Positions 24,183-32,123 of a DNA stretch of 64,000 nucleotides are shown here, in pieces. The first letter of the stretch is position 1. Each line of letters opens with the position of its first letter. The notes under the pieces were generated by a model. The model worked only from the letters and a program-made list of their open reading frames with translations, was not told the DNA's origin and ran no database searches. The stretch is from the NCBI GenBank assembly GCA_963801055.1, contig CAWDDE010000003.1:62001-126000 (forward strand), read 5' to 3'. The DNA is from DASUPK01 sp963801055 (GTDB taxonomy: Bacteria; Actinomycetota; Thermoleophilia; Solirubrobacterales; 70-9). The position numbers and the translations under genes were made by a program.

Positions 24183-25448
24183 TCAGACGGCCTGCGGGAA
24201 CGCCTCGGCTGCGGCCTCGATCGTCCTATCGATCGTCTCGTCGTCGTGGACGAGCGAGGGGAACCAGGCTTCGAACTGCGAGGCGGGTGGATAGAGCCCG
24301 CGTTCGAGCAGCGCCCGGCAGAAGCGACCGTAGGCAGCGGTGTTGCAGGCGCTCGCCCCAGCGAAGTCGCGGACAGGCTCCGTGCTGAAGAAGACGGTGA
24401 GGAGCCCCGGCACGCTGCTTACCTGGACGGGGCGATCCCCGGCCGCCTCACGTAGCCCGGCCGCCAGCCGCTCCGTGATCGAGGCGAGACCGATGTATGC
24501 GGCTCGGTCGAGCTTGCGCAGGGTGGCCAGCCCAGCGGCGACCGCGAGCGGATTGCCCGAGAGGGTCCCGGCCTGGTAGACGTCGCCGGCCGGGGCGACC
24601 CGCTCCATCAGCTCGCGGCTACCGCCATAGGCCGCGGCCGGCAGCCCGCCGCCGAGCACCTTGCCCATCACGGTCAGGTCGGCGTCGATGCCGAGCAGCT
24701 CCTGCGCCCCGCCGCGTGCCACCCGGAAGCCGCTGATCACCTCGTCGAGGATGAGCAGAGCGCCTGCCTCGGCGGTCGCGTCGCGGAGATGCTCGAGGAA
24801 TCCCGGATCCGGTGGGACCACTCCCATGTTGGCGGGCACAGGCTCCGCGATCACCGCCGCCGGCTGGGTCGTCGCGATCGCATCTGCCACGGCCTCCTCG
24901 TCGTTCCACGGAACGATCAACGTGTCCGAGGCCTGCGCCTCGGTGACGCCGGGGCTCGCCGGGACCCCGGCCGTGGCGAGACCGGAGCCGGCCTCCGCCA
25001 GCAGACCGTCGACGTGGCCGTGATAGGCGCCCGCGAACTTGACGATCTTGCTGCGGCCGGTGACCGCCCGGGCGAGACGGAGAGCCGACATGGTCGCCTC
25101 GGTGCCCGAGCTCGTCATTCGCACCATCTCGACGCTCGCGAAGCGATTTGCGACCTCCTCGGCGAGCTCCACCTCGTCCGCGGTCGGCGCCCCGTAGCTC
25201 GTGCCGCGGCTCGCGGCCGCGGCAATGGCCTCGACCACCAGCGGGTCGGCGTGGCCCAGGATCAGCGGCCCCCATGACGAGACCCAGTCGACGTAGCGGT
25301 TACCGTCGACGTCCCAGATGTAGGGGCCCTCTCCGCGCTCGATGAAGATCGGGCTGCGCCCGATCTGCTTCATCGCCCGCACCGGCGAGTTGACCCCTCC
25401 GGGCAGGACCTCCTGTGCTCGCCGGTACAGCTCCTCTGACCGGCTTAT
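24183..25448 (-). CDS. hemL: Glutamate-1-semialdehyde 2,1-aminomutase, apparent AUA start
   Basis: A 421-residue PLP enzyme that makes 5-aminolevulinate, the entry to tetrapyrroles. Motifs: SSGTEATMSALRLAR, GAYHGHVDGLL, LDEVISGFRV and the PLP lysine in VMGKVLGGG. The conserved N-terminus (SEELYRRAQEVLPGGVNSPVRAM) is encoded upstream of the first usual start codon, GTG 25382. Between that GTG and the upstream in-frame stop at 25455-25457 there is no ATG, GTG or TTG. ATA 25446-25448 gives M-S-R-S-E-E-L-Y. It overlaps the stop of the preceding gene as ATAA, copying the usual ATGA coupling, and sits 10 nt after GGAGG. A base error (ATG to ATA) is the main alternative. Confidence 0.9.
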   Translation of the reverse strand: MSRSEELYRRAQEVLPGGVNSPVRAMKQIGRSPIFIERGEGPYIWDVDGNRYVDWVSSWGPLILGHADPLVVEAIAAAASRGTSYGAPTADEVELAEEVANRFASVEMVRMTSSGTEATMSALRLARAVTGRSKIVKFAGAYHGHVDGLLAEAGSGLATAGVPASPGVTEAQASDTLIVPWNDEEAVADAIATTQPAAVIAEPVPANMGVVPPDPGFLEHLRDATAEAGALLILDEVISGFRVARGGAQELLGIDADLTVMGKVLGGGLPAAAYGGSRELMERVAPAGDVYQAGTLSGNPLAVAAGLATLRKLDRAAYIGLASITERLAAGLREAAGDRPVQVSSVPGLLTVFFSTEPVRDFAGASACNTAAYGRFCRALLERGLYPPASQFEAWFPSLVHDDETIDRTIEAAAEAFPQAV

Positions 25449-26548
25449 GAGTTCTCAGCCTCCCAGCGGGCGTAGTCCTCGGTGAAGTAGTGGAGGCGGA
25501 TCTTCTTGAACTCGGTCGAGGAGTAGAGCACCGCGCGATCGTCGCCATGGAGATCGTGCTGATCGGCGATCCCGTCGAGGATCGCGTCGCACTCCTCCTT
25601 CGAGCGACCGTGAGCCATGGTGAAGACGCTGTAGGGCCAGTCTGCGTAGGTCGGTCGCTGGTAGCAGTGGGAGATGCCTCGCACCGCCGCCATCCGGGCC
25701 CCCACGTCGAGGATCTGATCCTCGGGGACGCGCCAGACGCCCATCCCGTTGGCCGAGAAGCCGGCACGCCGGTGGTAGAGGATCGCCGCGACTCGCCTGA
25801 GCAGCTTGCGGTCGACCATCCCGGCGAGGTGGGTGAGAAAGGCATCGGTGCTCATCCCGACCTCGCCGGCGGCCGCATCGTAGGGCCGGTCCGTGACCTC
25901 CATCGGGCCCTGGAGGGCGCGGATCACGGCCACGTCGCGGTCGTCGTAGGGCTGGCGCTCGAGCTCGCGGGGCGGCGCGGCCTCGACGGCGGCGGCGAGG
26001 TCCTCGGTGCCGCCCTCCATCTCGAGGTTCATGTTGATCTTGAAGAGCGTCAGGGTGGGCAGCTGGCGGATCGACTCCGCAGCGGTGAGGCGCTGCAGCA
26101 CCTCGAGCGTCCCATCGAGCCCGAGCTCGGAGTCCGGAGGCGTCGCGATCGTGAACCAGAGGTTGAACTCGTGCGTTCGCAGGTAGTTATGGGAGACGCC
26201 CGGGTGGGAGTTGATGATCCGCGCGGCCCGGTGGGGGCTCCCCGAGTCGACCTTTGCCGCAACCAGCATCGAGCTGTATCCGAGCGCGCGCGTGTCGAAT
26301 ATCGGCGTGATCTCGCGGATGATCCGCTCGTCCAAGAGGCGCTGGGTGCGGGCCTTGACCTCACCGGGCGCAAGCTCGGCCTCCGCGGCGATCAGCTCGA
26401 ATGGCTCGGGCTGGAGCGGAAAGCTCGACTGAAGCAGGTTCATCAGCCGCTTGTCGGCCTCGTCCAGGGGAACCGCAGCGCCACCCGCCCGCGAGCGGAG
26501 CTTCGGCTTTACCGTCGCCGTGGTGATCCCGTCGCTGGGTTTGTTCAC
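25445..26548 (-). CDS. Fused AhbA-AhbB-type siroheme decarboxylase / Lrp-AsnC-like protein
   Basis: A 367-residue protein made of two Lrp/AsnC-like halves. The first has a winged helix at about 30-80 and an effector-type domain with SHNYLRTHEFNLWFTIA. The second has a winged helix at about 210-265 and SHCYQRPTYADWPYSVFTMAHG. These two signatures are those of siroheme decarboxylase subunits AhbA and AhbB (and the related NirD/L/G/H), usually separate proteins. Such proteins are often mislabelled as transcriptional regulators. It sits between hemB and hemL with 4-nt overlaps on both sides (GTGA, ATAA), arguing for an enzymatic or regulatory role in heme synthesis. No other siroheme-pathway gene is in the window. 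Confidence 0.8.
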   Translation of the reverse strand: MNKPSDGITTATVKPKLRSRAGGAAVPLDEADKRLMNLLQSSFPLQPEPFELIAAEAELAPGEVKARTQRLLDERIIREITPIFDTRALGYSSMLVAAKVDSGSPHRAARIINSHPGVSHNYLRTHEFNLWFTIATPPDSELGLDGTLEVLQRLTAAESIRQLPTLTLFKINMNLEMEGGTEDLAAAVEAAPPRELERQPYDDRDVAVIRALQGPMEVTDRPYDAAAGEVGMSTDAFLTHLAGMVDRKLLRRVAAILYHRRAGFSANGMGVWRVPEDQILDVGARMAAVRGISHCYQRPTYADWPYSVFTMAHGRSKEECDAILDGIADQHDLHGDDRAVLYSSTEFKKIRLHYFTEDYARWEAENS

Positions 26549-27534
26549 CGGCGGGCGGCCTCCGCGGCGAGCCAGGCGGCGGCGTCCTTCGCGAAGTAGG
26601 TGATGATCATGTCGGCGCCGGCCCGGCGGATCGCGGTCAGCGACTCCATCGCCGCGGCCCGCTCGTCGATCCAGCCATTCGCCGCCGCGGCCTTCAGCAT
26701 CGAATACTCCCCGCCGACGTGGTACGCGGCGAGGGGCGCCCCGGTCGCATCCTTGACGCGGCGGATGACGTCGAGGTAGGGAAGCGCCGGCTTCACCATC
26801 ACGACGTCGGCGCCTTCCTCGAGATCGAGCTTGGCCTCGCGAATGGCCTCGTCGGCATTGGCCGGATCCATCTGGTAGCCGCGCCGATCGCCGAACTCGG
26901 GGGCGGAGCCGGCGGCCTCGCGGAAGGGGCCGTAGAAGGCGGACGCGTACTTGGCGCTGTAGGCGACGATCGGCACTGAGGAGTGCCCCTCCTCGTCCAG
27001 CTGGCTCCGGATAGCACCCACCCGGCCGTCCATCATGTCGCTCGGCGCCACGGCGTCCGCGCCCGCTGCCGCGTGGGAGATCGCGGTCTTGGCGAGCAGC
27101 TCGAGCGTCAGGTCGTTGTCGACCTCGCCCTCACGAACGATCCCGCAGTGCCCGTGGGAGGTGTACTCGCAGAGGCAGACGTCGGTGATCACGACGATCT
27201 CGGGATGCGCCTCCTTGAGCGCACGGACGGCCATCTGGACGACGCCCTCGTCGTCGTAGGCCTCGCTGGCTACCTCGTCCTTGCTCGCGGGGATCCCGAA
27301 GAGGAGCACGGCGCGGACGCCGGCCGCGCCGATCTCCGTCACCTCGGCAACGGCCTCCGAGATCGAGAGACGCTCCAGGCCGGGCATCGAGGAGATCGGC
27401 TCCCGCACGCCCTCGCCCGCCGTGATGAACAGCGGCTGCACGAGGTGCTCCGCGGTCAAATCGGTTTCGCGGACCAGGTCGCGGAGCGGCTCGGTCCGGC
27501 GCAGGCGCCGCAGTCGGATGGCAGGAAAGCTCAT
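26545..27534 (-). CDS. hemB: Delta-aminolevulinic acid dehydratase (porphobilinogen synthase)
   Basis: A 329-residue HemB, which condenses two aminolevulinates to porphobilinogen. The cysteine-rich zinc site DVCLCEYTSHGHCG is present, so this is the zinc-dependent type. The active-site lysines are in SAKYASAFYGPFR and VMVKPALPYLD. ATG 27534 gives MSFPAIRLRRLRR, the usual opening; the frame is open further upstream but without homology. A TAGAAT -10-like box ends 7 nt before the ATG. First gene of the hemB-ahbAB-hemL operon. Confidence 0.95.
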   Translation of the reverse strand: MSFPAIRLRRLRRTEPLRDLVRETDLTAEHLVQPLFITAGEGVREPISSMPGLERLSISEAVAEVTEIGAAGVRAVLLFGIPASKDEVASEAYDDEGVVQMAVRALKEAHPEIVVITDVCLCEYTSHGHCGIVREGEVDNDLTLELLAKTAISHAAAGADAVAPSDMMDGRVGAIRSQLDEEGHSSVPIVAYSAKYASAFYGPFREAAGSAPEFGDRRGYQMDPANADEAIREAKLDLEEGADVVMVKPALPYLDVIRRVKDATGAPLAAYHVGGEYSMLKAAAANGWIDERAAAMESLTAIRRAGADMIITYFAKDAAAWLAAEAARR

Positions 27535-27541
27535 GCGCCTG

Positions 27542-27547
27542 ATTCTA
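27542..27547 (-). promoter_or_regulatory. Putative -10 box (TAGAAT), hemB operon
   Basis: The hexamer ends 7 nt before ATG 27534, with no Shine-Dalgarno, suggesting leaderless transcription of the heme operon. Confidence 0.5.
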
Positions 27548-27574
27548 GGCCGGTCCAGGCCGATGCTCGGGTGC

Positions 27575-28930
27575 TCACGCAAACCGGCGTAGCGCGACCC
27601 GCGCAATTGCCAGGTACGCGACTGCCAACAGCGCCAGGTGAAGGAAGGGGAGGCCCAGGTCCGGGCCCGAGGCGGACAGCGCCCCGGAAAGCGCGTCCAG
27701 GGCCGGCCGGAACGGGAAGGCGCCGGCGATCACGTGGATCACATCGAGCAGGCCCTTGCTCACCGTGCCGGACGGGACCAGGGAGATGAAGGCGACCGGA
27801 AGGGCAAGGGCGAAGGCAAGCAGGGCGCTGGCCCGCACCTCGCGGGCCGCGGCGCCGATCGCAAGCCCCAGCGCCGAGGAGGCGGCGCCCGCGAGCAGGA
27901 TCGCCGGGACGATCAGGTAGATCCGGCTCCACCCGATCGACTCGAAGGGCGTGATCGCGGCGAGCAGCAGCAGGGTGACCACGAGCGCGGCTCCGGTCCC
28001 GAGCGCGGCCTTCTCCATGAGCAGGCCCTCGCGGCTGACCAGTCCGCGCGTGAGCCGGGTGAAGGTGTTCTCTTCGCGCTCGAGCGCCAGCGATCCCGAG
28101 ACGAGCAGCACGGTGACGAACAGCAGGGTGACGGCCGCGGCGACGGCAACGGCGAAGGTGTCGAGCGGTGGGATGCTCCCCGCGACCACCCGCTTGTCGA
28201 CGGAGATCGGCTGACGGACCGAGGAGAGCAGGCTGTCCGCAAGCGCCAGGTTCTGGCGGGCGAGCCGGGCAAAGGCGCTGATCTGGGCGACCTTGCCGCG
28301 CTGATCCGGCGGCAGGTCGGCCTGGATCGAGTCGAGGATCTTGGCTGCCTTCTGCAGGCCAAGGACCCGAACGGTCTGTCCCAGGAACGGGATCTGGAAC
28401 TCGCCGCCGTTCGCGAGGATCTTCTCGTAGTTGGCGGCTACGTCACTGATCTTCCCCGAGAGCAGCAGGTTCGCCTGGGTGAGCAGCGAGCTGATCCGAT
28501 CGTCGACGATCTGGGCCTTGAGGGGGTCGTCCTGGTTGACGAGCACCTCGACCGTCGCGGGCTCCGAGCCGGCGGTGGTCAGCTCCGCCTGCAGCTTGCT
28601 GAGGAAGTCCGGGGGCAGGATGAGGCCGCCCAGCACCTCACCGTCCTTCACCTTCTGCTCGACCTCCGCCCGGCTGGACGCCGGCACGCACTCGATCTTG
28701 GCGCAGAGCTGGCGGTGGGCCTCTTCCTGGCTGAACCCAACCGTGCTGCCCAAGTTGAGGCCGGCGCTCGGCGGGATCTGGTTGAGGAAGGCGACCCGCG
28801 GCTTCTCGGGGCTCCGAGAGATCGCGAGCCCAATCAGGATGGCGAGCACGATCGGGTAGACGATCAGTAGCCCGGTGACCAGCGGCGAGCGGCGCAGGAT
28901 CTGCAGATCCTTGACGAGCAGCCAGCGCAT
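27575..28930 (-). CDS. ABC-2 type transporter permease
   Basis: A 451-residue ABC-2 permease. One N-terminal membrane helix (VTGLLIVYPIVLAILIGLAI), then a large extracytoplasmic domain of about 220 residues, then five to six C-terminal helices (AVAAAVTLLFVTVLLVSGSLALE through LALLAVAYLAIARVAL). This is the topology of drug/lipid/NatB-like exporters with a long external loop. ATG 28930 overlaps the ATPase stop by one base (TGATG), so the ATPase and permease are one operon. Substrate is unknown. Confidence 0.85.
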   Translation of the reverse strand: MRWLLVKDLQILRRSPLVTGLLIVYPIVLAILIGLAISRSPEKPRVAFLNQIPPSAGLNLGSTVGFSQEEAHRQLCAKIECVPASSRAEVEQKVKDGEVLGGLILPPDFLSKLQAELTTAGSEPATVEVLVNQDDPLKAQIVDDRISSLLTQANLLLSGKISDVAANYEKILANGGEFQIPFLGQTVRVLGLQKAAKILDSIQADLPPDQRGKVAQISAFARLARQNLALADSLLSSVRQPISVDKRVVAGSIPPLDTFAVAVAAAVTLLFVTVLLVSGSLALEREENTFTRLTRGLVSREGLLMEKAALGTGAALVVTLLLLAAITPFESIGWSRIYLIVPAILLAGAASSALGLAIGAAAREVRASALLAFALALPVAFISLVPSGTVSKGLLDVIHVIAGAFPFRPALDALSGALSASGPDLGLPFLHLALLAVAYLAIARVALRRFA

Positions 28931-29678
28931 CAGTGGCCCCGCTGGCGCAGAAAGCGGACGAAGTCGTTCTCGGGATCGGGGTCCGTTCCCTCGGGCGGGG
29001 CTCGGCGGCGCGGCGGAGCTGCGCGAAGCTGCCGTCGAAGATCGTCTCGCCGTCCGCCAGAACAACCAGACGGTCGCCGTGGTGGCCGACCTCCTCGATC
29101 TGGTGTGTCGAGTAGATGACGGTCGTGCCGCCCTCGGCCAGGCGGGCCACGAACTCCCAGAGCCGGACGCGCTGGCTCGGGTCGAGTCCTGCGCTCGGCT
29201 CGTCGAGCAGAAGCACCGCTGGATCGCCGAGCAGCCCGATCGCGATGTTGATCCGCTGCTGGTTTCCGCCGGACAGGGACGACACCGGGTCCCCTCGCCT
29301 CTCTTCGAGGCCCGTCTGCTCGAGCATCCGCTCGAGCGTCCCCTCGACGTCGGTCACTCCCTCCATGTGGGCGAAGAGCCGCAGGTTCTCCTCGACCGTG
29401 AGGCGGCGGTAGAGCCCGGCCTGCTGCGGCACCCAGCCGACCTCCCCGTTCGAGCTGGTGATCCGGCCGGAGTCCGGCCTGGTGATCCCGGCAAGGATCG
29501 AGAGCAGCGTCGTCTTCCCGGCGCCGTTCGGCCCGAGCACGGCCAGCAGCTCTCCACGGCGAACATCGAGGCTCACGTCCCGCAGGGCGACACGCGCACC
29601 GAACGACTTGGAGAGGCCATCCACCTCGAGAACGGGGGCGGCGCGTGGCGCTCGCGCCCGCGGAGGCTCCTCACTCAT
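28930..29678 (-). CDS. ABC transporter ATP-binding protein (frame broken near 29005)
   Basis: An ABC-2 exporter ATPase of about 249 residues. Walker A GPNGAGKTT, Q-loop WVPQQAGLY, signature LSGGNQQRINIAIGLL, Walker B VLLLDEPSAGLDPS, H-loop STHQIEE. Near 29005 the reading frame must shift; the other frame then gives a natural charged C-terminus ending ENDFVRFLRQRGH and a TGA (28930-28932) that overlaps the permease ATG. The uncorrected frame runs on into the permease gene and is clearly wrong. TAGCTT ends 7 nt before ATG 29678. Confidence 0.85.
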
Positions 29679-29685
29679 CGGGCGA

Positions 29686-29691
29686 AAGCTA
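29686..29691 (-). promoter_or_regulatory. Putative -10 box (TAGCTT), ABC transporter operon
   Basis: The hexamer ends 7 nt before ATG 29678 on the minus strand; it is back to back with the promoter of the plus-strand phosphoesterase gene. Confidence 0.4.
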
Positions 29692-29725
29692 GTGACAAGT
29701 GAACTCGGCCGCGACGGCGGTCGTC

Positions 29726-29731
29726 TACGGT
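29726..29731 (+). promoter_or_regulatory. Putative -10 box (TACGGT), YmdB-like gene
   Basis: The hexamer ends 9 nt before ATG 29741; no Shine-Dalgarno is seen. Confidence 0.35.
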
Positions 29732-29740
29732 GGCGTGCTG

Positions 29741-30521
29741 ATGCGGCTCCTGTTCATAGGGGACGTCGTCGGCGGGCCCGGCCGGCAGGCTCTGGTGACG
29801 GCGATGCCCGAGCTCCGCGCCGAGCGGATGCCCGATCTCGTCGTGGTCAACGGGGAGAACGCGGCCGGCGGCGTCGGGGTCACCAAGGAGACAGCCGAGC
29901 AGATCTTCGACGCTGGCGCCGACGTGATCACGCTCGGCAACCACACCTACCGCCACCGCGACGTCTACCCCTACCTGGACGCCGAGCCGCGAATCGTCCG
30001 CCCCTCCAATTTCCCAGCGTCCAACCCCGGGCGTGGCCACACGATCACGGAGGCCGCCGGGATGCGGGTTGCGGTGATCAACCTGAGCGGGCAGATGCAC
30101 CTCCAGGTCGAGCGCAATCCCTTCACCGCGATCGACGACCTGCTCGAATCGCTCGCCGGCGCGGCGGACGCCTATCGTCGTCGACTTCCACGCCGAGCTC
30201 ACCAGCGAGAAGGTGGCGATGGGCTGGCACCTCGACGGCCGTGTGGCGGCGGTGCTCGGGACGCATACCCATGTCCCCACTGCCGACCCCCGGGTCCTGC
30301 CGGGCGGCACCGCTCACATCGCGGACGTCGGCATGACCGGCTCTCGCGCCGGAGTGATCGGCGTCAAGCGGGAGCAGGCGCTACAGGCGTTCAGGACCCA
30401 GATGCCGGTGCGCTTCGACACCGCGGACGAGGACGTCTGGCTGATGGGCGTCGCGGTCGAGATCGGAGACGACGGGCTCGCGCGCCGAATCGACCAGATC
30501 CTCATCCCGATCTCCTCCTAG
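29741..30521 (+). CDS. YmdB-like metallophosphoesterase (frame broken near 30172)
   Basis: A calcineurin-like phosphoesterase of the YmdB/TIGR00282 family, about 259 residues; Bacillus YmdB hydrolyses 2',3'-cyclic nucleotides and affects motility and biofilm choices. Metal ligands are visible in FIGDVVG, VVNGENAAGG, TLGNHTY and, in the second frame, VVDFHAELTSEKVAMGW and GTHTHVPTAD. One surplus base near 30172 (GAC-GCC-t-ATC-GTC) explains the frame change. ATG 29741 was chosen because MRLLFIGDVVG is the family start. Its end overlaps the convergent glycosyltransferase gene by 20 nt. Confidence 0.83.
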
Positions 30522-32123
30522 CGGCGACGATCCCCGCCGCCAGCAGGGCGATCAGCAGGAAGGGCAGGAACCAGGGGATGTAGAGGTAGAACCAGTGGTC
30601 GACGGTGAGCTCCATGCCGAGCAGCACCGCCGCACCCAGGGCGGCGACCGTGACATGGTCCCGGCGCCGCGGCCGGAACGCGACCAGCACGGCCAGGCCA
30701 ACCACCGCCGCCTTGACCACCGCCTGAAGCCAACCCAGCGAATGGGCCTGGCCCCAGATGCTGAACGGCGAATCCCGCCCGCCCTGCTCGGCCGATCGTG
30801 CGGTGCCAGAAGGTCGATAGACCCGGATCCTGCAGCGCCTGGAACGAGACCACCAGGATGGTGAGCCCGAAGGCGATCGTGAACGGGATGACGACTTTGC
30901 GCGTAGCTGCGCACGGATCCCTCGCGCCCGCCATCGGTCGCGCCATAGGTGGCGAAGAGCGGCCCGAGGGCGAGTGGGGCGAACTTCGTCATCGCCGAGA
31001 GCGCCAGCGTGATTCCGCGCGCGCATCGGCGAGGTCAGACAGAGGAGAGCCGCCGCCAGGGTGAGCGAACCAGCGCGTCGTTCGTGTTCGACTCCAGCGC
31101 ATACGCGGTGTAGGGGCAGGCGGCCCAGCCGAAGCAGAGGAGCACCCCGAGCTCCGTCCCCCGGCGGCCGCGCCGGATCCGGCGGCCAAGCAGGAAGAGC
31201 ACCGCCATCGTCGCCAGGTCGAAGAAGATCGCGCCCAGCGTGGGCGGCGGGCAGTTCGTCCCAGGTGCCGCTCCAGGGGAATGCCTGCTCGAACGGGACG
31301 TAGGCGTAGTAGGCGACCGGCCCGTAGGTGTCGCCCGATTGGTCGTCCGACGGGAAGTTGTCGTAGATCGGCTCGCGGTCGGCGATCCGGTCGGCGCCGA
31401 TCACCCCCGAGTAGCCCACGTCGATCACGTTCGAATCGAAGACGTTGAGGGCGACGCGGCCACCGATCAGGGCGAGGGTGGCGACCGCCAGGACGGCGAT
31501 CGGGGCCGACGGTCGCAGCCCCGAGCCGCTGCGCGCGCCGGAAGCCGAGCCAGAGCGCTCGACGCGAGCAGATAGAGAAGCGGCGGGTAGGCGAGCGGGA
31601 CCGAAACCCCGATGTTGCCCTTGTTGAAGAAGTAGTGCGAGAGGCCGAACCCGGCGACGATCACCAGCAGATCGAGGTGGGCGAGCCGGAAGGGCCGGCG
31701 CCAGTCGAGCAGCCCGAGAACGAAGATCGCGCAGAGGGGGAGCCAGATGTAGGGCGCGTTGATCATCTGGCCGAAGGCGCCCGGATAGCCGCGGGCCATT
31801 CGCCAGGCGACCTGGTAGCCGGTCCAGGACTCGACGACCTTGCCGTTGTTCGGGTCGACGACGACCTGGACGACCTCGCTTGCCACCGGTGAAGAAGCCG
31901 ACCTCCCAGAGACCCGTCCCCGGGTTGCGGCTGGCGGACGGACTCAGGTCGGGGTGCTGCTCGGACGCCGCCACAGCCTTGGGGTCGAGCTTGGCGATTT
32001 CGATCGCCTTCGTCTCTAGCAGATCCTCGGCTGCTGGGCGCCGGCGGAGCCCGGCAGCAGCATGATCAAGACGAGCGCTAGGGAGGCAGCGAGGGAGAGC
32101 GCTCGGACTAGACGAACGTCCAC
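30502..32123 (-). CDS. Polytopic membrane glycosyltransferase-like protein, multiply frameshifted
   Basis: A gene of about 540 codons whose pieces lie in all three minus frames, with at least six breaks (about 32028, 31895, 31530, 31250, 31020, 30880, 30790). Reading through them gives an N-terminal signal/anchor (LAASLALVLIMLLPGSAGAQQ), a soluble segment of about 70 residues (VVQVVVDPNNGKVVESWTGYQ), and then many membrane helices (YIWLPLCAIFVLGLL, a YFFNKGNIGVSVP loop, LTVDHWFYLYIPWFLPFLLIALLAAG). It resembles GT87/GT-C-like actinobacterial mannosyltransferases only in topology. GTG 32123 overlaps the end of the phosphatase-GtrA gene by 16 nt. Most breaks look like single-base errors; true decay cannot be excluded. 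Confidence 0.6.

Noticed and set aside
30502..32123. Treating the frameshifted glycosyltransferase-like gene as a decayed pseudogene
   Set aside because: The same density of breaks affects recF and dnaN, which must be functional, so frame damage is not evidence of decay here.
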